In this document: in pieces, positions 54,008 to 64,000 of the stretch
How the letters are laid out: each line of letters starts with the position of its first letter
Position numbering within the stretch: position 1 is the stretch's first letter
Assembly: GCA_963932465.1 (NCBI GenBank)
Contig: OZ010788.1
Span: 675,512,484-675,576,483, forward strand
Source of the DNA: Maratus speciosus
Taxonomy: Eukaryota > Arthropoda > Arachnida > Araneae > Salticidae
Reading direction: 5' to 3'
DNA length: 64,000 nucleotides
Program-made: the position numbers and the translations under genes
The notes under the pieces: model-generated
The model's input: only the letters and a program-made list of their open reading frames with translations
The model's database searches: none
Told to the model about the DNA's origin: nothing

Positions 54008-54404
54008 AACTTGATTTTATAGATAAATAATTTAGTTTTTTGTTTTTCAAAATAAAGAAATAAATAACAAATCATAATGTAATTTTAGTTTTAAGCATCC
54101 CTTTTTGGGTTTTGAAAATTTGAAAAATGGAAACTAGTTTTAAAATGAGTTTTTAATATAAAAGTAATTCAATTTTTACTTCATCGCGTTTTATATCGGT
54201 CATCTTTCTATTCTTCCTTTTGCCCTTGCTAAAATATTTCTAAATTAAATAATCCAAAAATATATTCTAAAAAAAATCTATTAATAATTATTTTATACAT
54301 TGATTCGTTTTTCCTCTTACCTATACATACAAAAATTAATTTTTAATTCATTAACACTATAAAAGCATTAATAAAATTTCCTTTAAATATTTGTCTTTTA
54401 ATTA
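54001..54404. other. Unassigned AT-rich sequence
   Basis: Nothing recognised. Confidence 0.4.
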
Positions 54405-54412
54405 GACGAGAC

Positions 54413-55470
54413 TAGGGATTTACCGAATAGTCAATTTGGTATTCGGCTTGTAAACCGAATACTCGGCTTCGGCGGAATACTTAAAAGTATTCGGTCGAAT
54501 AATTGCAGATAAATATTTTCTTAGAAGCAGGAGAATTCTCTTTTACTTAGAAGTAAAATAGGCTAAACAATGAGTTTCAATATTATGTGCATGGGTTCAG
54601 GGTTCAGCTGCACTACAAAAATCAAGTCAAAGGCCATTTTTAATTTAAAGAAAAAAACGTTTTCCTTCCTAAAATAGCCTACATAGGGATGAAATCAAAA
54701 TAGCTGTAAAAATAGAGGAAAAAAAGTAAGGAAGATGGGCATTTTTTCCTTATCATTTAATTTTAATTATTTCTACATTAGTTTTTTAATTTATATTTAT
54801 TTAATGTGTATTTTCTTATACACATCAAACAAGTATATCAGAGTTCATCTCTGTATATCTAAAGTGTATATTAAAGAAAATACACACGTCAAATAAGCAT
54901 ATCCCTATGCCTGTCCTATAGCTTTTATAACCATTAAATTAAAATCGCTCAAATTTGTTATTTTCTTCACCACAATGTTAAAATATTAATCAAAATATAA
55001 ATATCTATCAATAAATAAAACAGAAAATAGTTATATGTACAAATTGATATACCTTTTGTATTTGAGAACATTCCTATTTAATATGTTTATAATTTGAGTT
55101 AGGCAATCAGTCAATCAGCTTAATGACAACATTGTTTCTTTTTATTTGAATGAACTTTTGTTTTTCTGGCAATCCTTATCCTTAATAATGCCTGTATAGT
55201 TTAATACTTCCATAGGTTATTTTGGGTATTGATTAATGATGAAATAATACAAAATAAGTGATGGGTTAATGAATTTGTGAGTGGAAAGAAATCATTAGAT
55301 TTAAGAATAAAAATGTAACTGAATTAAATTATTAAGAATTTAATTTTAATTAAAGTTTATTAAAAAAAACTGATATATGCAAAAATGTGTATTAAAAATA
55401 CCGAATATTCGGTATACACTTCGACCGAAGCTTCGGTATTCGGCAAAACTGCTGCTTCGGTCAATCCCTA
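54413..55470. mobile_element. hAT-like MITE with CCGAATATTCGG motifs, copy 2
   Basis: Exact 8-bp duplication GACGAGAC (54405-54412 and 55471-55478). Left TAGGGATTTACCGAATAGTC, right read inward TAGGGATTGACCGAAGCAGC. Subterminal TATTCGG / CCGAATA motifs lie at both ends, related to the element at 49561. The 900-bp interior is AT-rich without a transposase. Length 1,058 bp. Confidence 0.92.
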
Positions 55471-55478
55471 GACGAGAC

Positions 55479-56106
55479 TAGATTCTTTTTAATGATGATG
55501 TAAATAATTTATTATCTAAATTAGCAGTTTATCTTTAGATGGCTTTTCTAAGTAAGATTGGAATTTTTGTTTTTATTTACTTTTTTGGGAGAGGAGGGGG
55601 AGGGGGGGGGTGGTTACAGAACAAAAGGTTATTTTATCTACAGAACGATACGGTTAATAACAGTTAAAAAAATCATTTAACTTGTTTTGTCTGAAAATAT
55701 TGGATATATCCACTCCTACACTCCATCTGAGAACCCTGGCATATTGAGGTTATTTGTAACATGTGTGGGTGGACAATTAATAAATGATGTTAGATAATCT
55801 GTCATGTTCAAGTGAGATTTTATTAAAAAGAAATAGATCCATCATGGCATGCATTGTGACTGAAAACTGCTTTCATGACTTCTACCAAAGAAAAGTAAAA
55901 AATGAAAACAGTCTAATGTTTTCTTCTAAAAAAACAAGTGTTTATCTACTTCAAGTAGACAACATTGTTTCCGAGTTGGATAAAAAATATGAAACAACCA
56001 GAAGACAGAAACAAACTAAACACGAGCTCATACATGTTTTTTTTCTTGCCCTGTAAAATATATATATATATATACTAACTGCATGTTACATGTTTGATGT
56101 ATTATT
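55479..56106. other. Unassigned sequence with one isolated 90-codon frame
   Basis: A plus-strand frame at 55784-56056 (starts MMLDNLSCSSEILLKRNRSI) overlaps no repeat I recognise, but it has no domain, signal or conserved motif and its context is AT-rich. Its length alone does not support a gene. A G-rich run lies at 55590-55611. Confidence 0.25.
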
Positions 56107-56250
56107 TTAAAGGTGTTCTCAAATCTAAACTTGCAACTTTTGGCACATTCCCCAAACCATTTTCATTTGTAAATGCATAAACACTTGTATCTTTTTAAAA
56201 CAAGGAGAACATTTTCAATTTTCCAATAGAAGAAACGCCTGTTTAAAAAA
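56107..56250. mobile_element. TTAA MITE family G, truncated copy 6
   Basis: TTAAAGGTGTTCTCAAATCT at the left, then CAACTTTTGGCACATTC. The match fades after about 130 bp and the right end is absent. Confidence 0.5.
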
Positions 56251-56586
56251 GAAAAACGCTATCCATGCTGGATATGTAAACCCATTTTTGCACATACTAA
56301 CAATCATGAAAAAGTAAAAGATTCGTAATTGTTTAATTTCCATTAAAAGAATACCAACATAATATTCCAATATTAACATGAAAAAAAAAAAAAAAAATCA
56401 CAAGTATACTAAATGGTGTACACAAAATGTTGTAAAGTTAATTTTAAAAAATGTATATAAAAAATAAATATTTAATTTATTAAATTTTTATTGTTCACAA
56501 AATATTTCTTTTATTTTTTCACATTTAATGGTTCATTCTTTTGACCCACTTCAAATAAGTGGTGCAGTCGCAATAGTAGTTTTTAA

Positions 56587-56949
56587 CAGGGGTGATTCTG
56601 AGTCAAAAAAAAAAAAAAAAAAATCCTGAAATTCACAGCAAATTTTCTGAAAAGTTACGGGAAAGGGGGGGATTCTACTCCAGGCACTAACTATTCGTTT
56701 TTTCAGCTATCTTTTGGCGTAATTTGCGGTTTTTTCGCGATGTTTTGACAAATTTTGTGGTTTTCACGATTCTTGGACGAAATTTGCGTTATTTCCGCGA
56801 TTCTTTGACGAAATTTGCTGGGTTTTTTTTCGCGATTCTTTGACAAAATTTGCTTTATTTGGGGCGACCCTTTGTCGAAATTCGCGATATTTTTATGTCC
56901 GCATTTTCGGAAATGAATGCCTTAAATGTTCGGAAAAGAATCATCCCTA
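56587..56949. mobile_element. hAT-like MITE family E, copy 3
   Basis: CAGGGGTGATTCTGAG at the left, TAGGGATGATTC read inward from the right, with an exact 8-bp duplication GTTTTTAA (56579-56586 and 56950-56957). It has about six copies of the 31-bp TTTGACGAAATTTGC unit and a run of 19 A (56604-56622) where copies 1 and 2 have shorter A-runs. Length 363 bp. Confidence 0.92.
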
Positions 56950-56957
56950 GTTTTTAA

Positions 56958-57841
56958 GCCGCATCATGCACACTTTTTCTGAAGGCAGAATCCCATGATT
57001 TTGAAAATATTTCACAGCACTATTCCATAAATAGTACCTTTACCTTTATTCTGCATGTGTATGGCTGCAAGTGACAACACATTGCTTTCAGGTAATGTCA
57101 CATTTATCCATTACTGGCATTCAATCACACTTTTAGACTGGCCGAACACGGAAGCAACACATGCAAGAGTGTGTATAAGGAGAAGAAGCAGACTTGAAAC
57201 AGGTTTCTTCTCCTAAGACATGCTTCATGTTGCCTGAGTCACCTCAGTGTCTAGCCTGTCTTGACTGGTTAAGTGCACAAGAAATAATATTTAATTATTT
57301 GGCAGATAAATAGGTATGCCCAAAATGTTGATGCATTTACAAATGAAACTATATTTGTGAATGTGCAGTAAAATAGACACCCAAACAGATAAAGAAAAAA
57401 AAAAAAAAAAGAGTTGAGAACATGCTTCAGTCAAGATATATCACATTTCAAGAAAAACAATTAAACAACAGGATACAGATAACAAAAATAGTCCAAGAAA
57501 TGCATTTTCACTTTCATAATTTATTACATACAAAAAATTCAATTACTTAAGCTAAAACAATTTACAAGGGATGTGTTTCCAAAACAAAACACACAGCAAG
57601 TTCATAAAAGAAATACTTTTCAATTTTTTTTTTTTTTTCAAATTTTCACCCAAATGTTATGAAACTATGACACAAAAATGGATTCGTTTTTCATAGAATA
57701 ATTAAGTTCAAGCACATCCATGACTATTATTGCTTCAGGCACTTTTTATATATTTTTTTAAAGACACTACGAGGTTAGGATGAAACACAAAAGTTGTAGG
57801 GAATCAGGTTCTCGACTTTAGACTAAGAATTCTAATAAAGG
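56958..57841. other. Unassigned sequence
   Basis: 56950-57280 is less AT-rich (TGCATGTGTATGGCTGCAAG, GAAGCAACACATGCAAGAGT) and shows no repeat structure. The rest is AT-rich with A- and T-runs. No gene supported. Confidence 0.3.
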
Positions 57842-58237
57842 TTAAGGGTGTTCTCAAATCCAAACGGGCAACTTTCTGACATAAGTTTTAATTTACTTTT
57901 GTTCGAAAATGTATGAAACGAGCTGGTGGTGTTGTTCAGACACTATGTCATTGAGCTGTTCTTTCCATTTTTTTCAGAAAAGAGTGTCAAAGTGGGCGTT
58001 TTGAAACGAATTTCCGCGCGAAGGAAGAAAGAGCACTCAAGAGCGGGTGAAAAACGTGTTTGTTACGTGATCAAAATCGCTTAACTCAGTAGGTAATGGA
58101 TGGATCAAAAAATGGAAAACACAGTTCGATTCCATGTCCAGGCTTTCCAATTTTATATCTTTCCGTTAAAAAATGTATTTGTAAATGTGTTAAAACGTTT
58201 TGAGCTTGTTGAGCAGAGCAGTTAAGAACAGTCTTAA
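57842..58237. mobile_element. TTAA MITE family G, copy 7 (best preserved)
   Basis: TTAAGGGTGTTCTCAAATCC at the left, TTAAGACTGTTCTTAACTGC read inward from the right, TTAA at 57842-57845 and 58234-58237. The interior matches copies 1, 2 and 4 closely in the same order. 396 bp. Confidence 0.9.
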
Positions 58238-58582
58238 CATACAAATAACGTCCATTAGTTAAAGAGTCCGAGCATCGTGTTGGGAAACACGATTTGACCC
58301 GAACACGACACGACCTGAAGTGTTTTCTTTTCATACAAATTTTACAGAACACAAAAAATAAAAATACATTGCAATGAATTATTTTTGCAGCTGCATTAAT
58401 TTCTTATAACAGTTCTCGACTATGAGTATTATCGGGTACAGTTGTTACTATCACTACTAGTGGTGGTGGATAAATTTTAAGCGCTCGCCCCTTTCTTTAG
58501 TGGCTTAGTTTTTTATTTTACTTTTTTTTTTTCGCACCTAGAAATTTGAAAATGACAAGATATAAATGCAGCGAATGCAGGG
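58238..58582. other. Unassigned sequence between two family G copies
   Basis: Inverted GTGTTGGGAAACAC at 58278 and a CACGACACGACC phrase. No gene; the 88-codon minus-strand frame partly overlaps the MITE. Confidence 0.35.
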
Positions 58583-58945
58583 TTAACAATACTAAAATTT
58601 AACGCATTGACAGATTCATTTTTAAACATAAAAACATGGCACTGGCAGAAATGATTATTGAAATGGTTTAGAATTGAACAGTTTTTACCATTTTCTCATA
58701 AATGAATAACGTGTTAAGTTATAAGCGATTTTTGTCTCATGAAAACAGATTTATTTTCTACTTTCCCACACTGTTGGATTTGAAAATTAAGTTTAAAACA
58801 CCTACTTTGACAACATTTTCTGTAAGATCTTCTCCAAGAAAAACTATTTAATGACAAAGTTTCCAAGCACCTGCCAGTTTCATGAGTTTGCAAATAAAAA
58901 TGATTTCAGAAAAAAAAACTCTTTTAAATTTGAGAACAGCCTTAA
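58583..58945. mobile_element. TTAA MITE family G, copy 8 (old)
   Basis: Right end read inward TTAAGGCTGTTCTCAAATTT with TTAA at 58942-58945. The left begins with TTAACAATAC. The interior is diverged but keeps the family order (TTGACAGATTCATTTTTAAA, AACAGTTTTTACCATTTTCT, AACACCTACTTTGACA, AGTTTCATGAGTTTGCAAAT). Confidence 0.7.
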
Positions 58946-60871
58946 TACACATAATTTTTTTTAAACTTTTCTTTAGGAAATGCACCTACTATTTACGGGG
59001 GAAATATTTTTAATAATTATGTAAAAAAAAAAAAAAAAAATTGCACCAATAACCTCACACTATTTTTTGTAGAAAATGGCGCGATTAATTAGAACATGCC
59101 AAAATTCAATCAATTACAAATTCTATTGATTAACACCCTCCCCTAATTAGATGAGGGGCACAAATATTACATTACAAAATATTGCATCATAAACAACAGA
59201 AATCTATCACATAGGAATTGTAAGATGTATTTTAAGCATAATTTTTTTTTCCTATAATAATGAGTGAAATCGGAAATGAATCATTACTAAAGCTCTTTGG
59301 TTATGACACAGATATTCACATTGCATAAATTATTAGTATAATATTTATTTACTATTAATTATGTTATCAATAACACACAGTTTAAAAATTAAACATTTAA
59401 GTAACTGCAGAGGTTTTCATACACCTATTGCAATATCACTCATTGTGCAGTATTCCTTCTTTTCCTTTGAAAAAAAAATGCTAAGCTCCTACAAATAGGA
59501 TACCTTTAAAGTGTACACCTGAATTCCCAATGTAGTAAATAATTACAAGAAAATTTTTTTACATAATAAAGAGGTTGAATCCATCTGAATACATTTTCCA
59601 TTATACTTCTTGTGGAAAAAAGAGATAGATGGAGATGCAGTATGCCATAAAAATGGTTTGCAAATATGAAGGTGGTTACCGGTTATCGCTCCAGCCGCAC
59701 ACAGACTCTGTGGAGCTGCAGCGCTAAATTTCCCCCTGCTACAGAGCTTCTTTAGTTTTTTAATATTCTTTTAAAAATTTTTTTTTTCAGTTTTTTGAAT
59801 TTCCAGGCTTAAAATGTTTTCATTACATCATTATTCAGTATTTTAATTATATCCTTTTTTAGGTTTTTTTTTTTTTTTTTTTTTAGAGATGGAAAATTTC
59901 TCACAAAAACATGGTAACACTACTTCACTTCTTTCTACTTGAGCTAAGTGGCAACACTAATTGAAAACAAATATGGCCGCCTGTTGTTTACACGTGTAGT
60001 TGTACAATTTTGATTGTTTGAAAAGTGTAGAGGAATTTTAAGACTTTTGTGTTTAAAATTCCACCAAACTTTTTTGTTTAAAAGTAAAAGCTAAAAGATG
60101 TCAGATTTTTTGAACAAGCATTTCAAGTTTCATGTGAAGAAAAATGTATTTTGTCAAATCTTTAATGCAGGTAAAGGAAGAATTTGTGAGCAAAAAAATT
60201 AACTGTGTAAATTAAAATCTGCAACTCAAAAGCGTGAAGCCAGAGCCGAGTTGGAGCAGTTGTCGGAGCTGGAGCCACAGAAATTTATCTGGGAGCGGAG
60301 CTGGAGCATCAAAACTTTTTCGGCTCTGGGTCACTGGGTTGCATTTTCGGCATCACGCCCAGACACTACACTTCATCTCCGTCTATCTCTTTGCTTCGTG
60401 GTACTTCTGCATTTTCCTGGACAAGCTTAAAATTTGGCAATAAAACTTGGCTAGCTTTGTGAAAAAACAAAAGAAAGGCTACTAAATGATCATTGTCACT
60501 AAGTGATCCTCCTCTTTTTGGAAAATAAATATTTAAAGTGATAAATTTCAAACAAAGTTTGTGAGGGGAGAAATACACAAAAGAATAAGTAAAATCGATT
60601 AAAACTAAAAGGCAATATTTTAAAAAAGTATGTTTGTTTTCGACTATCACAATAACTGGCATCATGTGAAAATTCACACATAAAGGAATTGCTAGATTTG
60701 GCGCTGACTCATTCACAGTGGTAGAAAAATAGGCCAAGACCAGAAAAATGCTAAGTACCCCTTATTTGACAGGTTATCTCAACAGGGTTCCCAGCATAAC
60801 ATGTCCAGCAATTTGCCTGACTCAATCTCAAAAAATTCCATGACCAAACAGGCATACAACAAAATTCACTA
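58946..60871. other. Unassigned sequence with GC patches
   Basis: Mostly AT-rich. 59690-59755 is a GC patch (CGCTCCAGCCGCACACAGAC, TGTGGAGCTGCAGCGC). 60235-60330 has GAGC-rich wording (AGAGCCGAGTTGGAGC, GTCGGAGCTGGAGCC) typical of a low-complexity element. The 123-codon minus-strand frame at 60366-60737 shows hydrophobic stretches but no family I recognise. A small exon-like frame at 60098 is listed separately. Confidence 0.3.
60098..60202 (+). other. Short exon-like frame, possible first exon
   Basis: ATG at 60098 opens MSDFLNKHFKFHVKKNVFCQ and continues to a TAA at 60200-60202. At 60170/60171 the sequence AATGCAG|GTAAAG is a good splice-donor context, which would give a 73-nt coding first exon. 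Upstream is ATGGCCGCCTGTTGTTTACA, less AT-rich than average. The F-x(n)-F-H-V-K-K-x-V-F-C-x-x-F pattern is faintly like the start of a BED-type zinc finger of a hAT transposase with its second cysteine lost, but that is speculative. No downstream exon was identified. Confidence 0.2.
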
Positions 60872-61594
60872 CAGTAAAACCTCCCTAAAGCGACCATGTT
60901 CCGTTGCAATAAAAATGGGTCACTTCAAGTAAGTGATCTCTTAACGGAGGTCATGTTTAAATCTAGATTTTAATTGTTGAAAAAAAGTAACAATTAATGT
61001 TAGTAAATTTTATTTTTCACATTAGGAAAAAATATGAAAATTTAAGTATCAAAACAAAAGTTAATTACTGCAGAGTTTAAAAAGTGAATACATTGACATT
61101 TGCTTTAATTTTACGGTTTTATAACTTTTATTTCCAAGTCCTTTCGAAGTTCAGTCAATAAATGCAATTTTTTTTTGGACGGGAACAAATTACGATGATT
61201 TCCTTAATTTATCTATTTCTTTCAGACTTTCCTGGCAGAATAGAGCAGGAGAGTTCATTCTTAATGTATCATCAGAGTTCAATTCATTACCTAAAAAGGC
61301 ACAAAGGGATTTAAACACTTAAAAGTTACCGGAATAAAAAAGAATTCTAAATTTAGTTTAGAAGTTGGATGAATAACGGGCTCTCCAGAATTATTTTTCT
61401 AATAAAACCTTCTTCAAGCGACTTAGAAAAAACAGAATTTGCTTCATTTTCTTCAAAGAAATGGGTCGTTCATGGAGGGAGTTCAACTGGGGTGGTCTCT
61501 GAATAGAGGTAGAATGAGTATTCCTATGGGAATAAATTCCGTTCCATGAAAAAATGGTCGTTCAGGGAGGTGGTTGCACAAGGAGGTTTCACTG
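60872..61594 (-). mobile_element. Tigger/pogo-like MITE family B, copy 3 (inverted)
   Basis: Left CAGTAAAACCTCCCTAAAGC and, read inward from the right, CAGTGAAACCTCCTTGTGCA. TA at 60870-60871 and 61595-61596 gives an intact target duplication. Reverse orientation relative to 9442 and 28691; 723 bp, lacking the extra 550 bp of copy 2. Confidence 0.92.
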
Positions 61595-61596
61595 TA

Positions 61597-62233
61597 TTTT
61601 TAAATTACATGATTTTTTCTATATATTTTTAATTTTCCCTGATTACTTTGAGATTCCCTGACTTTCCATGTCACTGGGAACCCTGCTCAAAAAAAAAAAA
61701 ACTTTTGTAGTATGCAAGAAGCTATTAATAATATTTAGAACGACGACTATTAGCCTTATTAAAACATTTAAAAATAGTTTGTTTCTAGATACAGATCTTT
61801 ACAGAAGCTTTTCTACAGAAAAAGAAGAAAGTGACTAACATTTATTCATTTATATTTATAATATATATATATATATACTGCACAGATATGTATATCACAA
61901 AGAATGAGCAAATAAGGGCAAAGTATATCACAAGTTGCATTGGTGTGGCAGACACTCTTAGATCGAAACATTGTCAAGAAACTACTCTGATACTAACAAA
62001 AGAAAGTTAATACAGGACATATTAAATAATAATAAAAGATTCTAAACATCAGCATAAAGAGCCAAACATTTCAGCAGAAGTGTACAATCCATGGCCAGCT
62101 TCTGTCATTAAATTTTAATTCATTTTTAAAAAGAAGTTGAACTAAAATTTAAATTAGGGCATAAGTCTTCAAACCTTTTACTTCACAATAATTAAATCAA
62201 TTTTTCCAAAAATACAATCTAGTTTAGAAAATA
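61597..62233. other. Unassigned AT-rich sequence
   Basis: (TA)n at 61861-61876. No gene or termini. Confidence 0.4.
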
Positions 62234-62235
62234 TA

Positions 62236-62485
62236 TGAGGACGTCAGTTTTAAAACCCACCTTATCCAAAAATTTAAAATATCATGTTTTCTCTGTCAAT
62301 CTATTCCATTGGTAAACCTGCACTGAAAAAACACAACAGTCTGCAAAAATACTAGTTTTACAGTATTTCTGCCATTCTAAAATCTTGGTTTACAAGGAAA
62401 ACCAATACACGCAGTTAGAGATTTTTTGCGATTTCCTAAAATTTGATGTTTTTGGGTAAGGCAAGTTTTGAAAATCACGTCCTCA
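62236..62485. mobile_element. 250-bp foldback MITE (TGAGGACGT ends), TA flanks
   Basis: Left TGAGGACGTCAGTTTTAAAA then CCTTATCCAAAAA; right read inward TGAGGACGTGATTTTCAAAA then CCTTACCCAAAAA. TA at 62234-62235 and 62486-62487. About 40 alignable bases per arm. Confidence 0.78.
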
Positions 62486-63055
62486 TATAAATATATATAA
62501 TACACTATTTAAACAGTTTAAAAAAAATAGTGTCAGAAAAAATATAGTATGGACAAAAAAAGGAGAGTTTAATTACTAAATTGTTCCAGCAGAAAAAAAA
62601 AAAAAGTACCATTTGTTTACTATGTTCATTTCAAACAGCTATCCATTCAGATAAGACTGAACACGACACTGATTTAGCAGAGACATTTTATTTTCTAAGT
62701 ATAAGATGAAATAAATGCAACTGTTTCATTTAATTTCATTCAACTGAGAACAATGTCCAAACTTCAATACACAGTCATTTTTTTAAACTGCAAATAAGAT
62801 AAATTTTATTTTTTAAAAAAAGGTACATTTCCGTTATACAGACACCATTGTCACCAAGCGGAATACATTGCATACATTAATACACAATACATATTATCAT
62901 ACATAATACACATTAGCATACATTACATACATTTTGGCATGGTGTCCATATAACAGAAAAGTACCAAAAAAAAAAATAATAATAATTAGCATTAATATTT
63001 TGGCAACAAACAATAAGTTTCAAAAATTTAAATATATATATATAGAATAATTAAA
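62486..63055. other. AT-rich sequence with a CATACATTA-type simple repeat
   Basis: 62870-62935 repeats CATACATTA, CATAATACACATTAG and similar. Nothing else seen. Confidence 0.45.
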
Positions 63056-63058
63056 ATA

Positions 63059-63223
63059 ATAAATCTTTGTAAAAAATCACCCTAAAATAAAAACAATACA
63101 TAGGACGCATTTCGAGCTAAAAATATTAACAGCTTGTCATCAGATACAGTAAACACATATCCGTAAGGGGACAAGGTAAAAAATAAACTATTTTATTTTA
63201 TGGTGATTTTTTACAAAGATTTA
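63059..63223. repeat. Inverted repeat with 34-bp arms
   Basis: ATAAATCTTTGTAAAAAATC then ACCCTAAAATAAAA (63059-63092) is inverted at 63190-63223 with one or two changes. The loop has GACGCATTTCGAGCTAA and GCTTGTCATCAGATACAGTA, wording I associate with interspersed repeats in invertebrates. Confidence 0.75.
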
Positions 63224-64000
63224 TCATTATAATTGTTTCATATTGCCAGTTTTTAGTGCTGTTTCACTATATATATAGATCTTAATTTTTGTTATCAAGA
63301 AACTTTACAGTAAATTTTTAACCAATTAGGATACCAATTCCGCAAAAATACTAAACACAGCTAAGGAAAAAAAAGAGCATATGAAAAATTTAAGATATTA
63401 AAAATACTAACTAAACTATAGACATATTATAAATTACCAAATTCACAAAACAAAAGTGACTGTTATATCAAAATTAAGCCACACCCTATTTAAAGTTGTT
63501 ACCCAATTTATCCAGTTAAAATATTTTTACACGTCCAACAGCATTTAATACAAAAAGCCATAAAAAATTACGGTTCTAAAAATTTCAATTCATTGAGAAA
63601 AAAGATTTTTTTTTTTTTTACCTTACCAATAATCTGCCCTTTTAAGGAAACTACATAATAGACCAAAATAATTATTTTTTTTTTATCATTCATCATAATG
63701 TACATTAATTACATTACGTATAAAAAAAATTAATTAGTACAATGTCTATTAGTTAAACTATAATTACATGCATATTTTCCCTACTGCATTTAGTGTGCTT
63801 AAAACTGACTAATTAATTACCTAAATGAGAAGAAACTGTCAAATCAATATTAAAATTAGCCTACTGTTCAAAAACATTAAAAAGCAATAAATGCATATAT
63901 AATGCATTGCATAGGCAATATTGACAGGGGTGTTGTGATATTACACTTAAAAAATTCTGAAGTTTCACAAGGAAAAAGAAGAGAGAATATTATTAAAATT
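63224..64000. other. Unassigned AT-rich sequence to the window end
   Basis: No gene, repeat unit or termini recognised. Confidence 0.4.

Noticed and set aside
60366..60737. 123-codon minus-strand frame with hydrophobic stretches
   Set aside because: No domain recognised, AT-rich composition explains the F/L/I content, and no splice or promoter context was found.

Overview
The window reads as a gene-poor stretch of an animal nuclear genome. It is AT-rich, has long homopolymer runs, and has no open reading frame longer than 145 codons. Almost everything recognisable is transposable-element sequence. The mix is Tigger/pogo-like elements with TA targets, TTAA-bounded piggyBac-like MITEs, hAT-like MITEs with 8-bp target duplications, a Penelope-like retroelement with a GIY-YIG domain and a tRNA-derived SINE. 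This fits an arthropod best, with a chelicerate possible, but no host gene is present to settle it. I found no host protein-coding gene I would defend. The only coding relics I recognise are a decayed Penelope-like element (18484-19660, minus strand) and the C-terminal end of a Tigger-type transposase (10705-10875, minus strand).

Layout. 1-3.9 kb: old repeats, a foldback at 1.8-2.0 kb and one TTAA MITE. 3.9-6.05 kb: seven tandem units of about 328 bp. 6.3-9.3 kb: two long-inverted-repeat elements that begin CAGGGTGTCC, the first carrying a TTAA MITE, followed by a 173-bp TA MITE. 9.4-14.2 kb: two Tigger-like elements and several TTAA MITEs. 14.2-20.8 kb: poly(A)-rich sequence, then a probable third Tigger copy broken up by a nested MITE pair and the Penelope remnant. 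20.8-26.8 kb: a 5,985-bp hAT-bounded unit with a perfect 8-bp target duplication, packed with tandem arrays and inverted arms. 27-33.4 kb: mostly unassigned sequence, plus a Tigger copy, a TTAA MITE and a MITE inserted in its own relative. 33.7-36.5 kb: a microsatellite, a 60-bp minisatellite and GC-rich repeats. 37.2-41.9 kb: a chain of TTAA elements sharing junctions, followed by a nest at least four levels deep. 42-49 kb: more TTAA elements, a hAT-like element, the SINE and another Tigger-like element. 49.5-57 kb: five or six hAT-like MITEs, four with perfect 8-bp duplications. 57-64 kb: two TTAA MITEs, a third copy of one Tigger family, a foldback and long unassigned AT-rich sequence.

The biology is therefore insertion history, not a gene system. 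Precise empty sites can be rebuilt at several nests (6350-6779 inside 6336-7330, 32663-33052 inside 32556-33392, 16587-17143 inside 16409-17199). The most unusual object is the 6-kb hAT-bounded unit at 20817-26801. Second is the density of distinct TTAA-terminated families, about eleven in 64 kb, several abutting with a shared TTAA. All calls come from reading the sequence. No database search was possible, so family names are assignments from terminal sequence and target-site size.
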